A stretch of 61,417 nucleotides of DNA from Paenibacillus aestuarii (GTDB lineage: Bacteria > Bacillota > Bacilli > Paenibacillales > NBRC-103111). Both the position numbers and the translations under genes were made by a program. Shown piece by piece: positions 35,502 to 45,096 of the stretch (positions are counted from its first letter, which is position 1; every line of letters begins with the position of its first letter). Below the pieces are notes generated by a model that was not told the origin of the DNA, did no database searches, and worked only from the letters and a program-made list of their open reading frames with translations. The stretch lies in assembly GCF_027789125.1 (NCBI RefSeq), contig NZ_JAQFVF010000032.1:1-61417 (forward strand). Direction: 5' to 3'.

Positions 35502-36044
35502 ATGGCAATTGAAGTGGGCACCAAGTTAGAGGGAAGAGTGACGGGGATTACTCACTTTGGAGCATTCGTCGAGCTTGCTGAAGGGGTTACCGGTCTTGTT
35601 CACATCTCAGAGATAGCGGACAATTATGTAAAGGACGTTAATGACCATTTGAAACTGGACGACAAAGTTACAGTCAAAGTGATTAACGTGGACAAGGATG
35701 GCAAGATCGGACTGTCTATTAAGCAAACGATCGATAAGCCAGTTGAGGAAAGACCAGCTCGCCCTGAAAGACAAGGTGGAGGCGGCTATCAAGGACGCCC
35801 AAGCGGCGATCGTCCAGGATTCCAAGGACGCCCAGGCGGCGGTGAAAGACAAGGTGGCGGCGGCTTCAATCGCGGCGGCGGTGGCGGCGGACGCGGCGGC
35901 TTTAACAAGCAGCAAGGCGGAGCTAGACCATTCTCGTTCGAAGATAAAATGTCTCGCTTCCTCAAGGACAGCGAAGAGCGGATTTCGTCTCTTAAGAAGA
36001 ACACCGAGTCTAAGCGCGGTGGCCGAGGCGGAAGAAGAGATTAA
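35502..36044 (+). CDS. yabR: S1-domain RNA-binding protein YabR with RGG-like tail
   Basis: Residues 1-72 form an S1 RNA-binding domain (GRVTGITHFGAFVELAEGVTGLVHISEIAD). The protein is 180 residues, longer than B. subtilis YabR (about 128). The extra part, about residues 90-150, is Gly/Arg-rich with GRPGG, FNRGGGGGGRGGF and similar words, like an RGG box. A Lys/Arg-rich end follows. It likely binds RNA, perhaps on ribosomes, but no specific role is established. It has its own promoter and terminator. Confidence 0.9.
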   Translation: MAIEVGTKLEGRVTGITHFGAFVELAEGVTGLVHISEIADNYVKDVNDHLKLDDKVTVKVINVDKDGKIGLSIKQTIDKPVEERPARPERQGGGGYQGRPSGDRPGFQGRPGGGERQGGGGFNRGGGGGGRGGFNKQQGGARPFSFEDKMSRFLKDSEERISSLKKNTESKRGGRGGRRD

Positions 36045-36057
36045 TATAGGCAAACTG

Positions 36058-36088
36058 AACCACATCGTAGAGACGATGTGGTTTTTTT
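36058..36088 (+). terminator. rho-independent terminator after yabR
   Basis: ACCACATCGT and ACGATGTGGT form a perfect stem over AGAG, followed by seven T. Confidence 0.9.
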
Positions 36089-36250
36089 GTGCGTAAAATA
36101 GCTACGCCTTGTATCAATCGACATCAATTTACGGGAATCCCCCGCCATTCGGACGCGAAAGTTCGGGGCATTCAGACTTTTCCGTTCCGCCTCAGGCGCG
36201 CTTAAGCTAGGCGGAGCAAGGGCTGGAAGCGATTGACAAAGATTCCGCGG
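36089..36250. other. intergenic region without gene
   Basis: No coding frame or tRNA is visible here, although B. subtilis has tRNA genes at this position. A small inverted repeat, TCCGCCT (36186-36192) and AGGCGGA (36209-36215), is the only structure I see. The rest of the 313-base gap to spoIIE is its promoter region. Confidence 0.5.
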
Positions 36251-36251
36251 C

Positions 36252-36318
36252 TTGTCGGAAATTTCTTTGAATCTACCAACTGATTCTGACAAACTTTCTG
36301 ATAGATTCTCAATATACT
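36252..36318 (+). promoter_or_regulatory. Spo0A-dependent promoter of spoIIE with 21-base spacer
   Basis: CTGACA (36286-36291) and TATACT (36313-36318) are separated by 21 bases, the unusual spacing known for Spo0A-activated sigma-A promoters such as B. subtilis spoIIE and spoIIG. A box resembling TTTGTCGAAA on the minus strand (36284-36293) overlaps the -35. A second, TTGTCGGAA, lies at 36252-36260. Confidence 0.7.
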
Positions 36319-36357
36319 AGAGAAACCAAATAACGACGAATGGATGGTGTTCTAGAT

Positions 36358-38850
36358 ATGCAAAGAAGAAGCGTTGTTACGGCGATCGGCGGACAGTGGA
36401 CAGGATTTTGGCAGAAAGCGAAATCAGGTGCGGGACGGGCGGCGGTTGAAAATCGGTTGATACAAGGGTTCGTGGCTAAGAAATGGGCGCTGCTGCTCAT
36501 TGTCATGGGCTTCCTTCTTGGACGAGCGATGATCCTGGAGCAGCTGTCTCCGTTTGCGCTCGCCTTTTTTGCAGTCATTTACTTCACCCGTAAAGACCTG
36601 TTGCATTGGGTCGGGGTTTCCATATTTGCCGGCAGCTTGCTTTCGCTGCATGCGCACTCCGGCTATCTCGTCACGGAAATGATCGTGTTCCTGCTCATTC
36701 AGCGGGCTTGCGAAAAGTTTGAACGAACGGATATATCGCTCGCTCCGCTGCAAGTGTTTGGCGCTACATTCCTCGTTCAGCTGTTCTCGGCGTTGGTCGT
36801 CTCTAATCTGACCTGGTATTCCGTCATGATGATCGGCGTAGAGGCGCTGCTCTCTCTAGTACTCACCATGATCTTCATTCAAGCGATTCCGGTGTTCACG
36901 ATGAATAGAAAAAGCTATCACCTTAAGCACGAGGAGATTATCTGTCTGATCATCCTGCTTGCCTCGGTCATGACCGGTACAGTCAGCTGGTCGTTAGGTC
37001 CGGTAACCATGGAACACGTGCTGTCACGCTACCTGATCCTGCTCTTCGCTCTGGTGGGAGGCGCCCCATTCGGCGCTTCGGTCGGGGTGATCACAGGCTT
37101 AATTCTAAGTCTGGCGAACAGCAACGCCATCTATCAAATGAGCTTGCTTGCGTTCTCCGGCATGCTGGCAGGCCTGCTGAAAGAGGGCAATCGGCTAGCT
37201 GTCGCTTTCGGGATGCTGCTAGGTTCTTCGATTCTCTCGTTCTATATCGGATCGGGTGCGGATATTATGAACTCAACTTGGGAGTCGCTCGCCGCCGTGG
37301 CGCTGTTTTTGCTCACACCGCGCAGCCTGATCCAGACTATTGCCAAGTATGTGCCTGGCACGCAGGAGAACCTGAAGTCGCAGCAGGATTACGCGAAGCG
37401 TGTTCGGGATATTACGGCAGGCCGCGTGGAACAATTCTCCGAGGTGTTCCGCCAGCTCTCGCGCAGCTTCAAGCAGCTGTCCACAGAGAACGCGGAAGCG
37501 CGCAAAGAGGAGGACGTGGGGCATTTCATGAATGCTGTTTCACAGAAAACGTGTGATGCCTGCTGGAAAAAAAATCAGTGCTGGGATCAGAAGTTTTACC
37601 AAACGTATACGTTTATGACGGATATGATGACCAGTATTGAGACGAAGGAAAATATGGCGAAGAAGGACATTCCGCAGGAATGGAAGAAGGTGTGTGCCCG
37701 CACGGATCAAGTGCTCGAGGTGATGAAGCATCAATATGGGCTCTATAAGAATGACTTGCACTGGAAAAAACAAATAATGGACAGCCGCCAATTGGTAGCG
37801 GATCAACTATCCGGCGTATCGCAGGTAATGGAGGACCTGGCGAAAGAGATCAAACGGGAAGGACAGGAGCTTTACTTCCAGGAGGAACAGATTCGCAGCG
37901 CCTTGGAATCCCTAGGCTTGTCCATTCATGCTATAGATATCATTTCACTGGATGAAGGGAACGTGGAAATCGAAATTATCCATCAATATACGAAAGGATT
38001 TGATGAATGCCGTAAAATTATCGCTCCGCTGCTGAGCGAAATTCTTGGTGAGAACGTCGCCGTGACGAGCGAGGAGATGCATGATCGCGGCGAGGGCTAT
38101 AGCACGGTCGTCTTCGGCTCCGCCAAGGAATTCGTGGTGGAGACTGGGGTGGCCGGCGCTGCCAAAGGCGGCGATCTGCTATCGGGCGACAGCTTCTCGA
38201 CGGTGGAGCTGGGCAATGGCAAATTTGCCGTGGCGCTCAGCGACGGCATGGGCAATGGCGAGCGCGCGCGGGCTGAAAGCTCGACGGCACTGACCATCCT
38301 GCAGCAGCTACTGCAGTCGGGCATGGACGAGAAGCTGGCGATCAAATCGCTCAATTCGGTGCTCATGCTGCGCTCTTCTGACGAAATGTACGCGACAGTC
38401 GATATGGCGTTAATCGATATGTACAACGCCAATACGACTTTTATGAAAATTGGCTCGACGCCAAGCTTCATTAAGCGGGGAAGTGAGGTTATACCAATTT
38501 CTGCCAATAATTTGCCGGTAGGCATTTTGCAGGATATAGATGTTGATCTGGTGTCCATTCCGCTGCAAGCTGGGGATATTCTTGTCATGATGACGGACGG
38601 TATTTACGATGCCCCCGGTCATGCTGTGAACAAGGAAATGTGGATGAAGCGGATGATCCAGGAGATTGAGACGACGCTGCCGCAGGAGTTCGCCGACTGC
38701 TTGCTGGAGCGCATATTCCGTTATCATCACGGTGAAATTCAGGATGATATGACGGTTATGGTTGCGCGCGTGGAGAAGCGTCAGCCGGAATGGGCGACAT
38801 TCCGCTGGCCGGGTATTACCCGTATGGAGCGTCCGAAGACGGTTAGCTAA
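36358..38850 (+). CDS. spoIIE: stage II sporulation protein E, PP2C phosphatase
   Basis: The 830-residue protein (B. subtilis 827) has an N-terminal membrane region of about ten helices (residues 40-330), a central helical FtsZ-interaction region, and a C-terminal PP2C phosphatase domain. The metal-binding Asp residues sit in LSDGMGNGERA (near 628) and MMTDGIYDA (near 746). SpoIIE acts at the polar septum and dephosphorylates SpoIIAA to release sigma F. ATG 36358 is preferred over ATG 36340, which lies too near the predicted transcript start; its ribosome site GGATGGTG is weak. A strong terminator follows. Confidence 0.95.
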   Translation: MQRRSVVTAIGGQWTGFWQKAKSGAGRAAVENRLIQGFVAKKWALLLIVMGFLLGRAMILEQLSPFALAFFAVIYFTRKDLLHWVGVSIFAGSLLSLHAHSGYLVTEMIVFLLIQRACEKFERTDISLAPLQVFGATFLVQLFSALVVSNLTWYSVMMIGVEALLSLVLTMIFIQAIPVFTMNRKSYHLKHEEIICLIILLASVMTGTVSWSLGPVTMEHVLSRYLILLFALVGGAPFGASVGVITGLILSLANSNAIYQMSLLAFSGMLAGLLKEGNRLAVAFGMLLGSSILSFYIGSGADIMNSTWESLAAVALFLLTPRSLIQTIAKYVPGTQENLKSQQDYAKRVRDITAGRVEQFSEVFRQLSRSFKQLSTENAEARKEEDVGHFMNAVSQKTCDACWKKNQCWDQKFYQTYTFMTDMMTSIETKENMAKKDIPQEWKKVCARTDQVLEVMKHQYGLYKNDLHWKKQIMDSRQLVADQLSGVSQVMEDLAKEIKREGQELYFQEEQIRSALESLGLSIHAIDIISLDEGNVEIEIIHQYTKGFDECRKIIAPLLSEILGENVAVTSEEMHDRGEGYSTVVFGSAKEFVVETGVAGAAKGGDLLSGDSFSTVELGNGKFAVALSDGMGNGERARAESSTALTILQQLLQSGMDEKLAIKSLNSVLMLRSSDEMYATVDMALIDMYNANTTFMKIGSTPSFIKRGSEVIPISANNLPVGILQDIDVDLVSIPLQAGDILVMMTDGIYDAPGHAVNKEMWMKRMIQEIETTLPQEFADCLLERIFRYHHGEIQDDMTVMVARVEKRQPEWATFRWPGITRMERPKTVS

Positions 38851-38860
38851 GCGCGCAAAG

Positions 38861-38895
38861 AGCTGCGGCAGCGAAAGGGCTGCTGCGGCTTTTTT
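38861..38895 (+). terminator. rho-independent terminator after spoIIE
   Basis: AGCTGCGGCAGC and GCTGCTGCGGCT pair, with G-U pairs, over a short loop and run into T. Confidence 0.85.
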
Positions 38896-39000
38896 GGATG
38901 GCAGCAGCGAAGGGGTGTTCACTGGTCGGGAGTTCTCAGCGCAGCAAGCGCTGTAGTTGGCATTTACCTGCTTAGAGCCTACCCGTACCGGCTTATTTTA

Positions 39001-39140
39001 GTGCAGTCCGATTTTGCCGAATTGGAGCCCGGCTTTTCGCGACGAATTTGCGAATTTAGCATCTGCAAGTGGGCAAAACTGGACTACAGCTGATTTTGTG
39101 GCTAGACAATCAGCGTTAATTGGGCAAAGCCTGGCTACAG
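39001..39140. repeat. intergenic repeat with related inverted and direct modules
   Basis: GTGCAGTCCGATTTTGCC (39001-39018) is the near-reverse complement of the word at 39072-39089 (GGCAAAACTGGACTACAG). A third related copy, GGCAAAGCCTGGCTACAG, is at 39123-39140. Between them, TTCGC and GCGAA also pair. No real gene covers it, and the frame at 39014-39202 has no ribosome site. The modular layout suggests a dispersed intergenic element, which I cannot confirm from one copy. The rest of the 405-base spoIIE-yabS gap holds only the terminator and the promoter below. Confidence 0.45.
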
Positions 39141-39170
39141 ACACAGTCTCAACCAAGCTCACCCTCTATA

Positions 39171-39201
39171 TGATTAGACTCTCTTGCAGATGGGAATACT
39201 A
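39171..39201 (+). promoter_or_regulatory. candidate forespore (sigma-F/G) promoter of yabS-yabT
   Basis: GGGAATACTA (39192-39201) matches the sigma-F -10 pattern at every position. The upstream TGATTA (39171-39176) fits the sigma-G -35 (TGMATA) at five of six positions with an 18-base spacer to AATACTA. It lies 54 bases before yabS. Confidence 0.55.
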
Positions 39202-39255
39202 GGAAAGTAGCTGCTAGATAGCTAATCTTTTCTATGTCCCAGGGAGGCTTGTCAG

Positions 39256-39978
39256 ATGATGAAACAAATATTATTGATTACGGATGGTTGCTCTAATGTT
39301 GGCGTGAGCCCGGTTATTGCGGCTGCGCAAGCGCAGACGGAGGGCGTTACGGTGAATGTCATCGGCGTTGTCGACCAGGGGGAGCTTGGTATGCTAGGCT
39401 CAGAGGAGATTCGCGAGATTGCTGCAGCCGGTGGCGGAATGAGCCGGATTGTCAACTCCGGTCAGCTGTCGCAAACGGTGCAAATGATGACGCGCAAAAC
39501 CGTCACCACGACGATTCAGCATGCCGTTGGCAAAGAACTGCAAAGCATCCTGGGTCATTCCCAGCTGGAGCAGCTGCCGCCGCAGCAACGCGCCGATGTC
39601 GTGCAAGTTATTGATAAAATGAGCGAAACCTCCTCGTTGAGAGTCGCTCTTCTCATAGATGCAAGCGCCAGTATGAAGCCGAAGATGGTTGCGGTTCGCG
39701 AGGCGATTCATGATCTGCTGCTCAGTCTTCGGGCACGCACAGGCCAGAGCGAATTGGCTGTGTTCCATTTTCCATCTACGAAGGATCGGGATGCACATCT
39801 GGAAATGGATCTCAATTGGACAAATGAGCTTGCAAATCTCGACAGGATGTTCTATAAAATAAACATGAAGGGGACGACGCCTACGGGACCGGCTTTGCTG
39901 GCGACCTTACAGTTCGTGACAGGGAAGCCCTTTGCAGAATCGACGGAAGATGGGATGCTGAGTGACTACGTGGTATGA
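39256..39978 (+). CDS. yabS: VWA-domain protein YabS
   Basis: The 240-residue protein matches YabS and carries a von Willebrand A-like domain in its C-terminal half. A MIDAS-type DASAS occurs at residues 135-139 and GTTPTGPAL near 212. The N terminus also starts like a VWA strand (ILLITDGCSNVG). The function is unknown; in Bacillales it is always next to the kinase yabT, suggesting a joint role in the forespore. GGGAGG precedes the first of two ATG codons. It overlaps yabT by 17 bases. Confidence 0.88.
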   Translation: MMKQILLITDGCSNVGVSPVIAAAQAQTEGVTVNVIGVVDQGELGMLGSEEIREIAAAGGGMSRIVNSGQLSQTVQMMTRKTVTTTIQHAVGKELQSILGHSQLEQLPPQQRADVVQVIDKMSETSSLRVALLIDASASMKPKMVAVREAIHDLLLSLRARTGQSELAVFHFPSTKDRDAHLEMDLNWTNELANLDRMFYKINMKGTTPTGPALLATLQFVTGKPFAESTEDGMLSDYVV

Positions 39979-40867
39979 GGACGCATTTCGTCCGGGATCA
40001 GAAATCCGAGGAAAATGGAACGGTCGCGTGTATGTGGTCGAACGTTTATTAGGTGCTGGTTCTAACGGAGTTGTCGCGCTCGTACGTCGAGGCACATCCA
40101 GATTCGCCCTTAAAGCAGGACGGGAGACGGTTGACCATCAATCGGAGATCAATTCACTCCATGCACTCTCGCTTACCGCAACGACGTTCAAACATTTTTT
40201 AGTCGAAGTTGACGATATGATTGTGCAGGATCGGGAAGTTCCGTTTTTTGTCATGCGTTACATAGAGGGAGTAAGGGTATCTGATTATATACATAAACAC
40301 GGTCAAGATTGGATTTATGTGATCGGCTCCAACTTACTCAAGAAACTGACGGAGCTGCATCGCTGTGGCTATGTATTTGGAGATTTGAAGATCGAGAATA
40401 TGATTGTTTCCAAATACGGTCATGTAGATCTTATTGATTTTGGCGGCATGACGTCGAAAGGCAGAGCGATTAAGCAGTTGACAGAGGTTTATGATCGGGG
40501 CTTTTGGAAGGCTGGGGAGCGGGTTGCCGAGGAAAGTTACGACTTGTTCTCGTTTGCAATCTTAATGATGAAGGTGTTGGACGTAAGAGATCGCTTCCAA
40601 AACATCCAGCATTCCCTCCCGCAAAATCGGGAGGTTGAGCAGCTCTACCCGATTTTGCGGGATAGCCGGGCAGCGGCACGCATCGCGCCGTTTCTGCAAC
40701 GGGCCTTAAATGGGCACTGGCAATCTTCGGAGGAGGCCTACCAATATTGGAAGCGACTTGTTGCAGACCAGAAGCTGACTCCTTCCCCGCTCAATTTCCC
40801 ATGGCTGAAAATCTGCTTCGCCGCTTCGCTGCTGCTGTTTTGTGCAACCGTCTACATTTATTGGTAG
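39962..40867 (+). CDS. yabT: Hanks-type Ser/Thr protein kinase YabT
   Basis: The 301-residue protein has a kinase domain (residues about 20-270) and one C-terminal membrane helix (about 282-300). Kinase elements are GAGSNG (31-36), Lys51, the catalytic loop GDLKIEN (140-146) and DFG (159-161). The usual HRD is FGD here, so the Arg is missing and it is a non-RD kinase. In B. subtilis, YabT is a DNA-activated kinase of the forespore that phosphorylates RecA. The start is GTG 39962 inside yabS. Translation is coupled. Confidence 0.9.
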   Translation: MTTWYEDAFRPGSEIRGKWNGRVYVVERLLGAGSNGVVALVRRGTSRFALKAGRETVDHQSEINSLHALSLTATTFKHFLVEVDDMIVQDREVPFFVMRYIEGVRVSDYIHKHGQDWIYVIGSNLLKKLTELHRCGYVFGDLKIENMIVSKYGHVDLIDFGGMTSKGRAIKQLTEVYDRGFWKAGERVAEESYDLFSFAILMMKVLDVRDRFQNIQHSLPQNREVEQLYPILRDSRAAARIAPFLQRALNGHWQSSEEAYQYWKRLVADQKLTPSPLNFPWLKICFAASLLLFCATVYIYW

Positions 40868-40903
40868 GAAATGGATGATCACTAACGTGAGGGAAAGGAC
40901 GCA

Positions 40904-42319
40904 ATGATGGAAACAAACCTTGTTGCCAGCGTGGAACAAAGGATACTTGAACAACAAATGATCGAACCGGGAGATGGGGTCGTTGTCGCAGTATCAGGGG
41001 GACCTGACTCTGTCGCGCTGCTTCATGTCCTTTTTACGCTTTCAGGGCGCCATGGATGGAACTTGCATGTTGCCCACTTGAACCATCGCTTTCGCGGCGC
41101 CGAATCGGATGCGGAAGCGGCCTATGTCGCTGAGCTTGCCGCTCGGTGGGGGTTGCCTTGCCACATTGGTGATATTGACGTTCCGGCTTATATTGAGGAA
41201 ACGTCGATGAATTCGCAAGTGGCGGCGCGCGAGAAGCGCTACGACTTTCTGTTTCAAGTCGCGGCTGAGCAGGGAGCTAAGCGCATCGCGTTTGCGCATC
41301 ATGCGGACGATCAAGCGGAAACTGTCCTCATGCGCTTGCTTCGAGGAACGGGGCCTTCTGGGCTCGTTGGCATGCCGGAGCGAAGAAGAGAAAAAAAAGT
41401 GGAACTGATTCGTCCTTTTTTACGTATATACAAATCAGAACTTGTGCAATATTGCGCCCATCACGGGATCCGCTACTGCCAAGACAGCAGCAATGAATCG
41501 CGCAAATACTTCCGCAACCAGATCCGGCACGATGTGCTGCCCATGCTTAAGCAATATAACGAGCAGCTTCCGGAGTCGCTGAACAGGCTGACGGAGCTCA
41601 TGCGGGCTGAAGACGATTTCATGGATAAGGAAGCCGAACAGGCGTTTCGGCGAATGGTCCGTAAGCAGTCGAATTGTTACAGCTTGGTGAGGCCGGACTT
41701 TAAGGAACTCCACGTTGCTTTACAAAGGCGTTTGATTAAACTAATATTAAACTGTCTTTGTATGGGCTTGGACCGGCTGGATTTTGCCGTCATTGAGTCG
41801 ATGCGCGAACTGATTCTGGATCATCAAATTTCCAATCAGGTCTTTCAGGCGAATGAACAGCTTTATATAGTGAGAGAATATGAAACTGTTCGTTTTCAAT
41901 CTGCAGCACCTGCGACCACTCCTTATCAGTATCAGATTGATCTGAGTGCTAACAGATTGTATCTGCCCGAAATGAACGCCGATATGGAGTATCATGTCCA
42001 GTCCGTTCTGCTGGAGACCGCTGCGCAAACGGCATCAGCGATGGATGTTTATCTCGACTTGGATCGCTTGCAAGCGCCGCTATTCGTAAGAAGCCGCAGC
42101 GCTGGAGATCGATTGGAACCACATGGTTTAAACGGGTCCAAAAAGGTAAAAGATATGTTCATTGATGCCAAAATGCCATTCAGCCGCCGTGAGACGATTC
42201 CCATCTTGACGGATGCATCCGGGCAAATTCTCTGGATTGCCGGCTTTCGAAGGTCCAGGCATGCATTGGTTGGGCCGGACACACAACGCGTGCTTCACAT
42301 GAAATTGGTGCTGAAGTAG
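40904..42319 (+). CDS. tilS: tRNA(Ile)-lysidine synthase
   Basis: The 471-residue enzyme converts C34 of the AUA-reading tRNA-Ile to lysidine and is essential. The PP-loop SGGPDS is at residues 31-36; HLNHRFRG, AHHADDQAET and the C-terminal TilS domain (KVKDMFIDAKMP) are present. GGGAAAGGA lies before two consecutive ATG codons. The tilS-hpt-ftsH order is conserved in Firmicutes. Confidence 0.96.
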   Translation: MMETNLVASVEQRILEQQMIEPGDGVVVAVSGGPDSVALLHVLFTLSGRHGWNLHVAHLNHRFRGAESDAEAAYVAELAARWGLPCHIGDIDVPAYIEETSMNSQVAAREKRYDFLFQVAAEQGAKRIAFAHHADDQAETVLMRLLRGTGPSGLVGMPERRREKKVELIRPFLRIYKSELVQYCAHHGIRYCQDSSNESRKYFRNQIRHDVLPMLKQYNEQLPESLNRLTELMRAEDDFMDKEAEQAFRRMVRKQSNCYSLVRPDFKELHVALQRRLIKLILNCLCMGLDRLDFAVIESMRELILDHQISNQVFQANEQLYIVREYETVRFQSAAPATTPYQYQIDLSANRLYLPEMNADMEYHVQSVLLETAAQTASAMDVYLDLDRLQAPLFVRSRSAGDRLEPHGLNGSKKVKDMFIDAKMPFSRRETIPILTDASGQILWIAGFRRSRHALVGPDTQRVLHMKLVLK

Positions 42320-42388
42320 TGCTGTAAATTTCGTTCGTATAGAATGTAAATTTATCAGGTTTCATAATATAAAATAGGGGGTTCATCC

Positions 42389-42928
42389 TTGTACAGCGAC
42401 ATTCAAGAAGTGCTTTTTAGTGAAGAACAGATTCAGAACAAGATCAAGGAATTAGGGGATCAGCTATCGACTGAATACGAAGGGAAAAATCCGCTTGTGA
42501 TCTGCGTGCTTAAAGGCGCCTTCATCTTTATGGCTGACCTTGTGAAGCAGATCAAAGTGCCCTTGGAAATCGACTTCATGGCGGTTTCAAGTTATGGCGC
42601 ATCCACGAAATCATCCGGCGTTGTGAAAATTATTAAAGATCTCGACGTTCCGGTGGAAGGGCGCCACATTCTCATCGTGGAAGACATTATCGATAGCGGC
42701 CTGACATTGACCTATCTAATAGATGTATTAGAGCGACGCAATGCCAAATCGATTTCGGTCGTTGCTCTATTTAACAAGCCTGCTCGCAGAACGGTAGAGC
42801 TGGAGCCTGATTACACAGGTTACGAGCTGCCTGACGAGTTCGTTGTTGGTTACGGTCTGGATTATGCGGAGAAATATCGGAACCTACCATTTATCGGCAT
42901 ATTGAAACCGGAAGTCTATTCAAGCTAA
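42389..42928 (+). CDS. hpt: hypoxanthine phosphoribosyltransferase
   Basis: The 179-residue enzyme salvages hypoxanthine and guanine using PRPP. The PRPP motif [14 protein letters not shown] is near residues 98-111, and the C-terminal [21 protein letters not shown] is diagnostic. The start is TTG 42389, seven bases after TAGGGGG. In B. subtilis and Listeria it sits between tilS and ftsH and partners with TilS. Confidence 0.96.
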   Translation: MYSDIQEVLFSEEQIQNKIKELGDQLSTEYEGKNPLVICVLKGAFIFMADLVKQIKVPLEIDFMAVSSYGASTKSSGVVKIIKDLDVPVEGRHILIVEDIIDSGLTLTYLIDVLERRNAKSISVVALFNKPARRTVELEPDYTGYELPDEFVVGYGLDYAEKYRNLPFIGILKPEVYSS

Positions 42929-42961
42929 TTCATATCCCTACGGCTTGTCCGAGCAGTCATG

Positions 42962-42991
42962 TTGTGATGCTTTACCGGGATATGGTAAAAT
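42962..42991 (+). promoter_or_regulatory. candidate sigma-A promoter of ftsH
   Basis: TTGTGA (42962-42967) and TAAAAT (42986-42991) are spaced by 18 bases, 33 bases before the ftsH start. Confidence 0.5.
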
Positions 42992-43024
42992 AATTAAAGT
43001 GTGCCGTTCGAGAGGAGGTTGGGG

Positions 43025-44989
43025 ATGAATCGAATTATCCGGAATACCGGTTTTTATTTACTCATTTTTTTGGTTACGGTTGGTATCGTTCATTTTATAA
43101 GTACCCAAAACGAACAAAAGGAGCTAATTACTTACGATAAGTTCCGCCAGGCGGTCATTAACAAAAACGTAGAATCCGTAACCTTGAAGTTTGATGGATA
43201 TACGTATTTGATTAAAGGTAAGTATATTAATCCTCCAAGTGGTGCTGATAAGAAGAGCTTTGAAACGCACGCTCCATTCGAGCCTTTGGTCGTTCAATTA
43301 ATTGAAGCCAACGGAGTTCCAACTGAAGCGTACGAAACGATGGAGAGAGACAGCGTATGGATTAGCTTTCTTACATCGATTATTCCGTTTGTGATCATTT
43401 TCATCCTGTTCTTCTTTTTGTTAAATCAAGCTCAGGGTGGCGGCGGCAAGGTAATGAACTTCGGCAAGAGCCGTGCCCGCTTATATAATGAAGAGAAAAA
43501 ACGTGTGACATTCGAAGATGTTGCGGGTGCCGACGAAGAGAAGCAAGAGCTTGTGGAGGTTGTTGAGTTCCTCAAAGACCCTCGCAAATTCGCTGCGGTC
43601 GGCGCGAGAATTCCCAAAGGGGTTCTCCTTAACGGTCCTCCAGGGACAGGTAAGACGCTGCTCGCAAGAGCTGTAGCCGGTGAGGCTGGCGTACCGTTCT
43701 TCAGCATCTCCGGTTCTGACTTCGTAGAGATGTTCGTCGGTGTCGGTGCATCCCGTGTGCGTGACCTGTTCGAGAATGCGAAGAAGAATTCGCCTTGTAT
43801 TATCTTTATCGACGAGATCGATGCAGTGGGTCGTCAACGCGGCGCCGGTTTAGGCGGCGGTCACGACGAGCGTGAACAAACGCTCAACCAATTGCTCGTA
43901 GAGATGGACGGATTCGGAGCCAATGAAGGCATTATCATCGTTGCCGCGACGAACCGCCCGGATATTCTAGATCCTGCGCTGCTGCGTCCGGGACGTTTTG
44001 ACCGCCAAATCACGGTGGACCGTCCGGATGTGAAAGGTCGGGAAGCGGTACTGAAAGTACACGCGCGCAATAAGCCACTGGCGAAAGATGTGAAGCTGGA
44101 CGCGTTGTCCCGTTATACGACAGGCTTCACAGGCGCTGACCTGGAGAACTTGTTGAACGAAGCGGCACTCATTGCAGCCCGCCGCAACCGTAAAGATATC
44201 TCGATGTCCGAGATCGAAGAAGCCTTCGACCGCGTCATCGTTGGTACGCAGAAGAAGAACCGGATTGTTACAGATCGTGAGAAACGCATTGTCGCTTACC
44301 ACGAAGCCGGTCACGCGATTATCGGTTACTATGCCGAGAACGCGGATATGGTTCATAAGGTAACGATTGTACCTCGCGGACGCGCAGGCGGTTATGTCAT
44401 GATGCTGCCGAAGGAAAGCACGGATCCATTGGTGCAAACGAAGAAAGAATTGCTGGATAAAGTTACAGGCCTTCTGGGCGGCCGCGTATCTGAAGAGCTA
44501 TACATTGGCGAAATCGGTACGGGCGCTTACGATGACTTCCGTAAGTCCACTGGCATTATCCGCCGGATGATTATGGAATACGGGATGAGCGATAAGCTCG
44601 GCCCTATGCAGTTCGGTAATGTCCAAGGGCAAGTCTTCTTGGGCCGCGATATCGGGCATGAGCAGAACTACAGTGATGCCATTGCTTACGAGATCGACCA
44701 AGAGATGCAAAGCATGATCCGCGGCTGCTACGAGCGTGCCCGTGAAATCTTGACGCTGCATGCGGATAAGGTTCACTTGGTAGCGAAGACGCTGTTGGAG
44801 AAAGAAACATTGGATAAAGATCAAATTATCGATTTGTTGGAAAAAGGCAAATTGAATGCCGGCGCCGATGACGAAGATGTCAAAGTGACCATTCAAGGCC
44901 AAAGCCAAGCCAGTGAAAGCAATAAACTGGAATTCGATAAAGAGAAAGAGAAGGATCCTAACGAGGGTCCGGATCAATCCGAAGAGTAA
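43025..44989 (+). CDS. ftsH: ATP-dependent zinc metalloprotease FtsH
   Basis: The 654-residue membrane protease has two helices (residues 10-26 and 113-134) flanking an external domain. An AAA+ domain follows, with Walker A GPPGTGKT (204-211), Walker B IIFIDEID (259-266) and the SRH region. The zinc peptidase motif HEAGH is at 426-430. It degrades membrane and regulatory proteins and affects sporulation. GAGGAGG precedes ATG 43025. The C-terminal tail (from about 620) is acidic and of low complexity. Confidence 0.98.
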   Translation: MNRIIRNTGFYLLIFLVTVGIVHFISTQNEQKELITYDKFRQAVINKNVESVTLKFDGYTYLIKGKYINPPSGADKKSFETHAPFEPLVVQLIEANGVPTEAYETMERDSVWISFLTSIIPFVIIFILFFFLLNQAQGGGGKVMNFGKSRARLYNEEKKRVTFEDVAGADEEKQELVEVVEFLKDPRKFAAVGARIPKGVLLNGPPGTGKTLLARAVAGEAGVPFFSISGSDFVEMFVGVGASRVRDLFENAKKNSPCIIFIDEIDAVGRQRGAGLGGGHDEREQTLNQLLVEMDGFGANEGIIIVAATNRPDILDPALLRPGRFDRQITVDRPDVKGREAVLKVHARNKPLAKDVKLDALSRYTTGFTGADLENLLNEAALIAARRNRKDISMSEIEEAFDRVIVGTQKKNRIVTDREKRIVAYHEAGHAIIGYYAENADMVHKVTIVPRGRAGGYVMMLPKESTDPLVQTKKELLDKVTGLLGGRVSEELYIGEIGTGAYDDFRKSTGIIRRMIMEYGMSDKLGPMQFGNVQGQVFLGRDIGHEQNYSDAIAYEIDQEMQSMIRGCYERAREILTLHADKVHLVAKTLLEKETLDKDQIIDLLEKGKLNAGADDEDVKVTIQGQSQASESNKLEFDKEKEKDPNEGPDQSEE

Positions 44990-45008
44990 CATGCAAGGTA
45001 AGGTAGAT

Positions 45009-45043
45009 AATCCGGTGTACACGTTTGGTGTACCCGGATTTTC
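45009..45043 (+). terminator. terminator after ftsH
   Basis: AATCCGGTGTAC (45009-45020) pairs with GTACCCGGATT (45030-45040), with one bulge, followed by TTCTT. The T run is short. Confidence 0.6.
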
Positions 45044-45067
45044 TTGCTTTTTCCGCGGATTTACGCA

Positions 45068-45096
45068 TTGACAGGGGATGCGGGAATGTGTAAATT
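45068..45096 (+). promoter_or_regulatory. sigma-A promoter of the nadABC operon
   Basis: TTGACA (45068-45073) and TAAATT (45091-45096) are spaced by 17 bases. The remaining 100-base leader is AT-rich, with no recognisable riboswitch. Confidence 0.6.

Noticed and set aside
36089..36250. tRNA genes expected here from B. subtilis
   Set aside because: No GGTTCRA-type T loop with matching acceptor stem is visible in the gap.
39014..39202. 62-codon frame in the spoIIE-yabS gap
   Set aside because: No ribosome site precedes it, and it covers the repeat modules and the candidate yabS promoter; it is better explained as non-coding.
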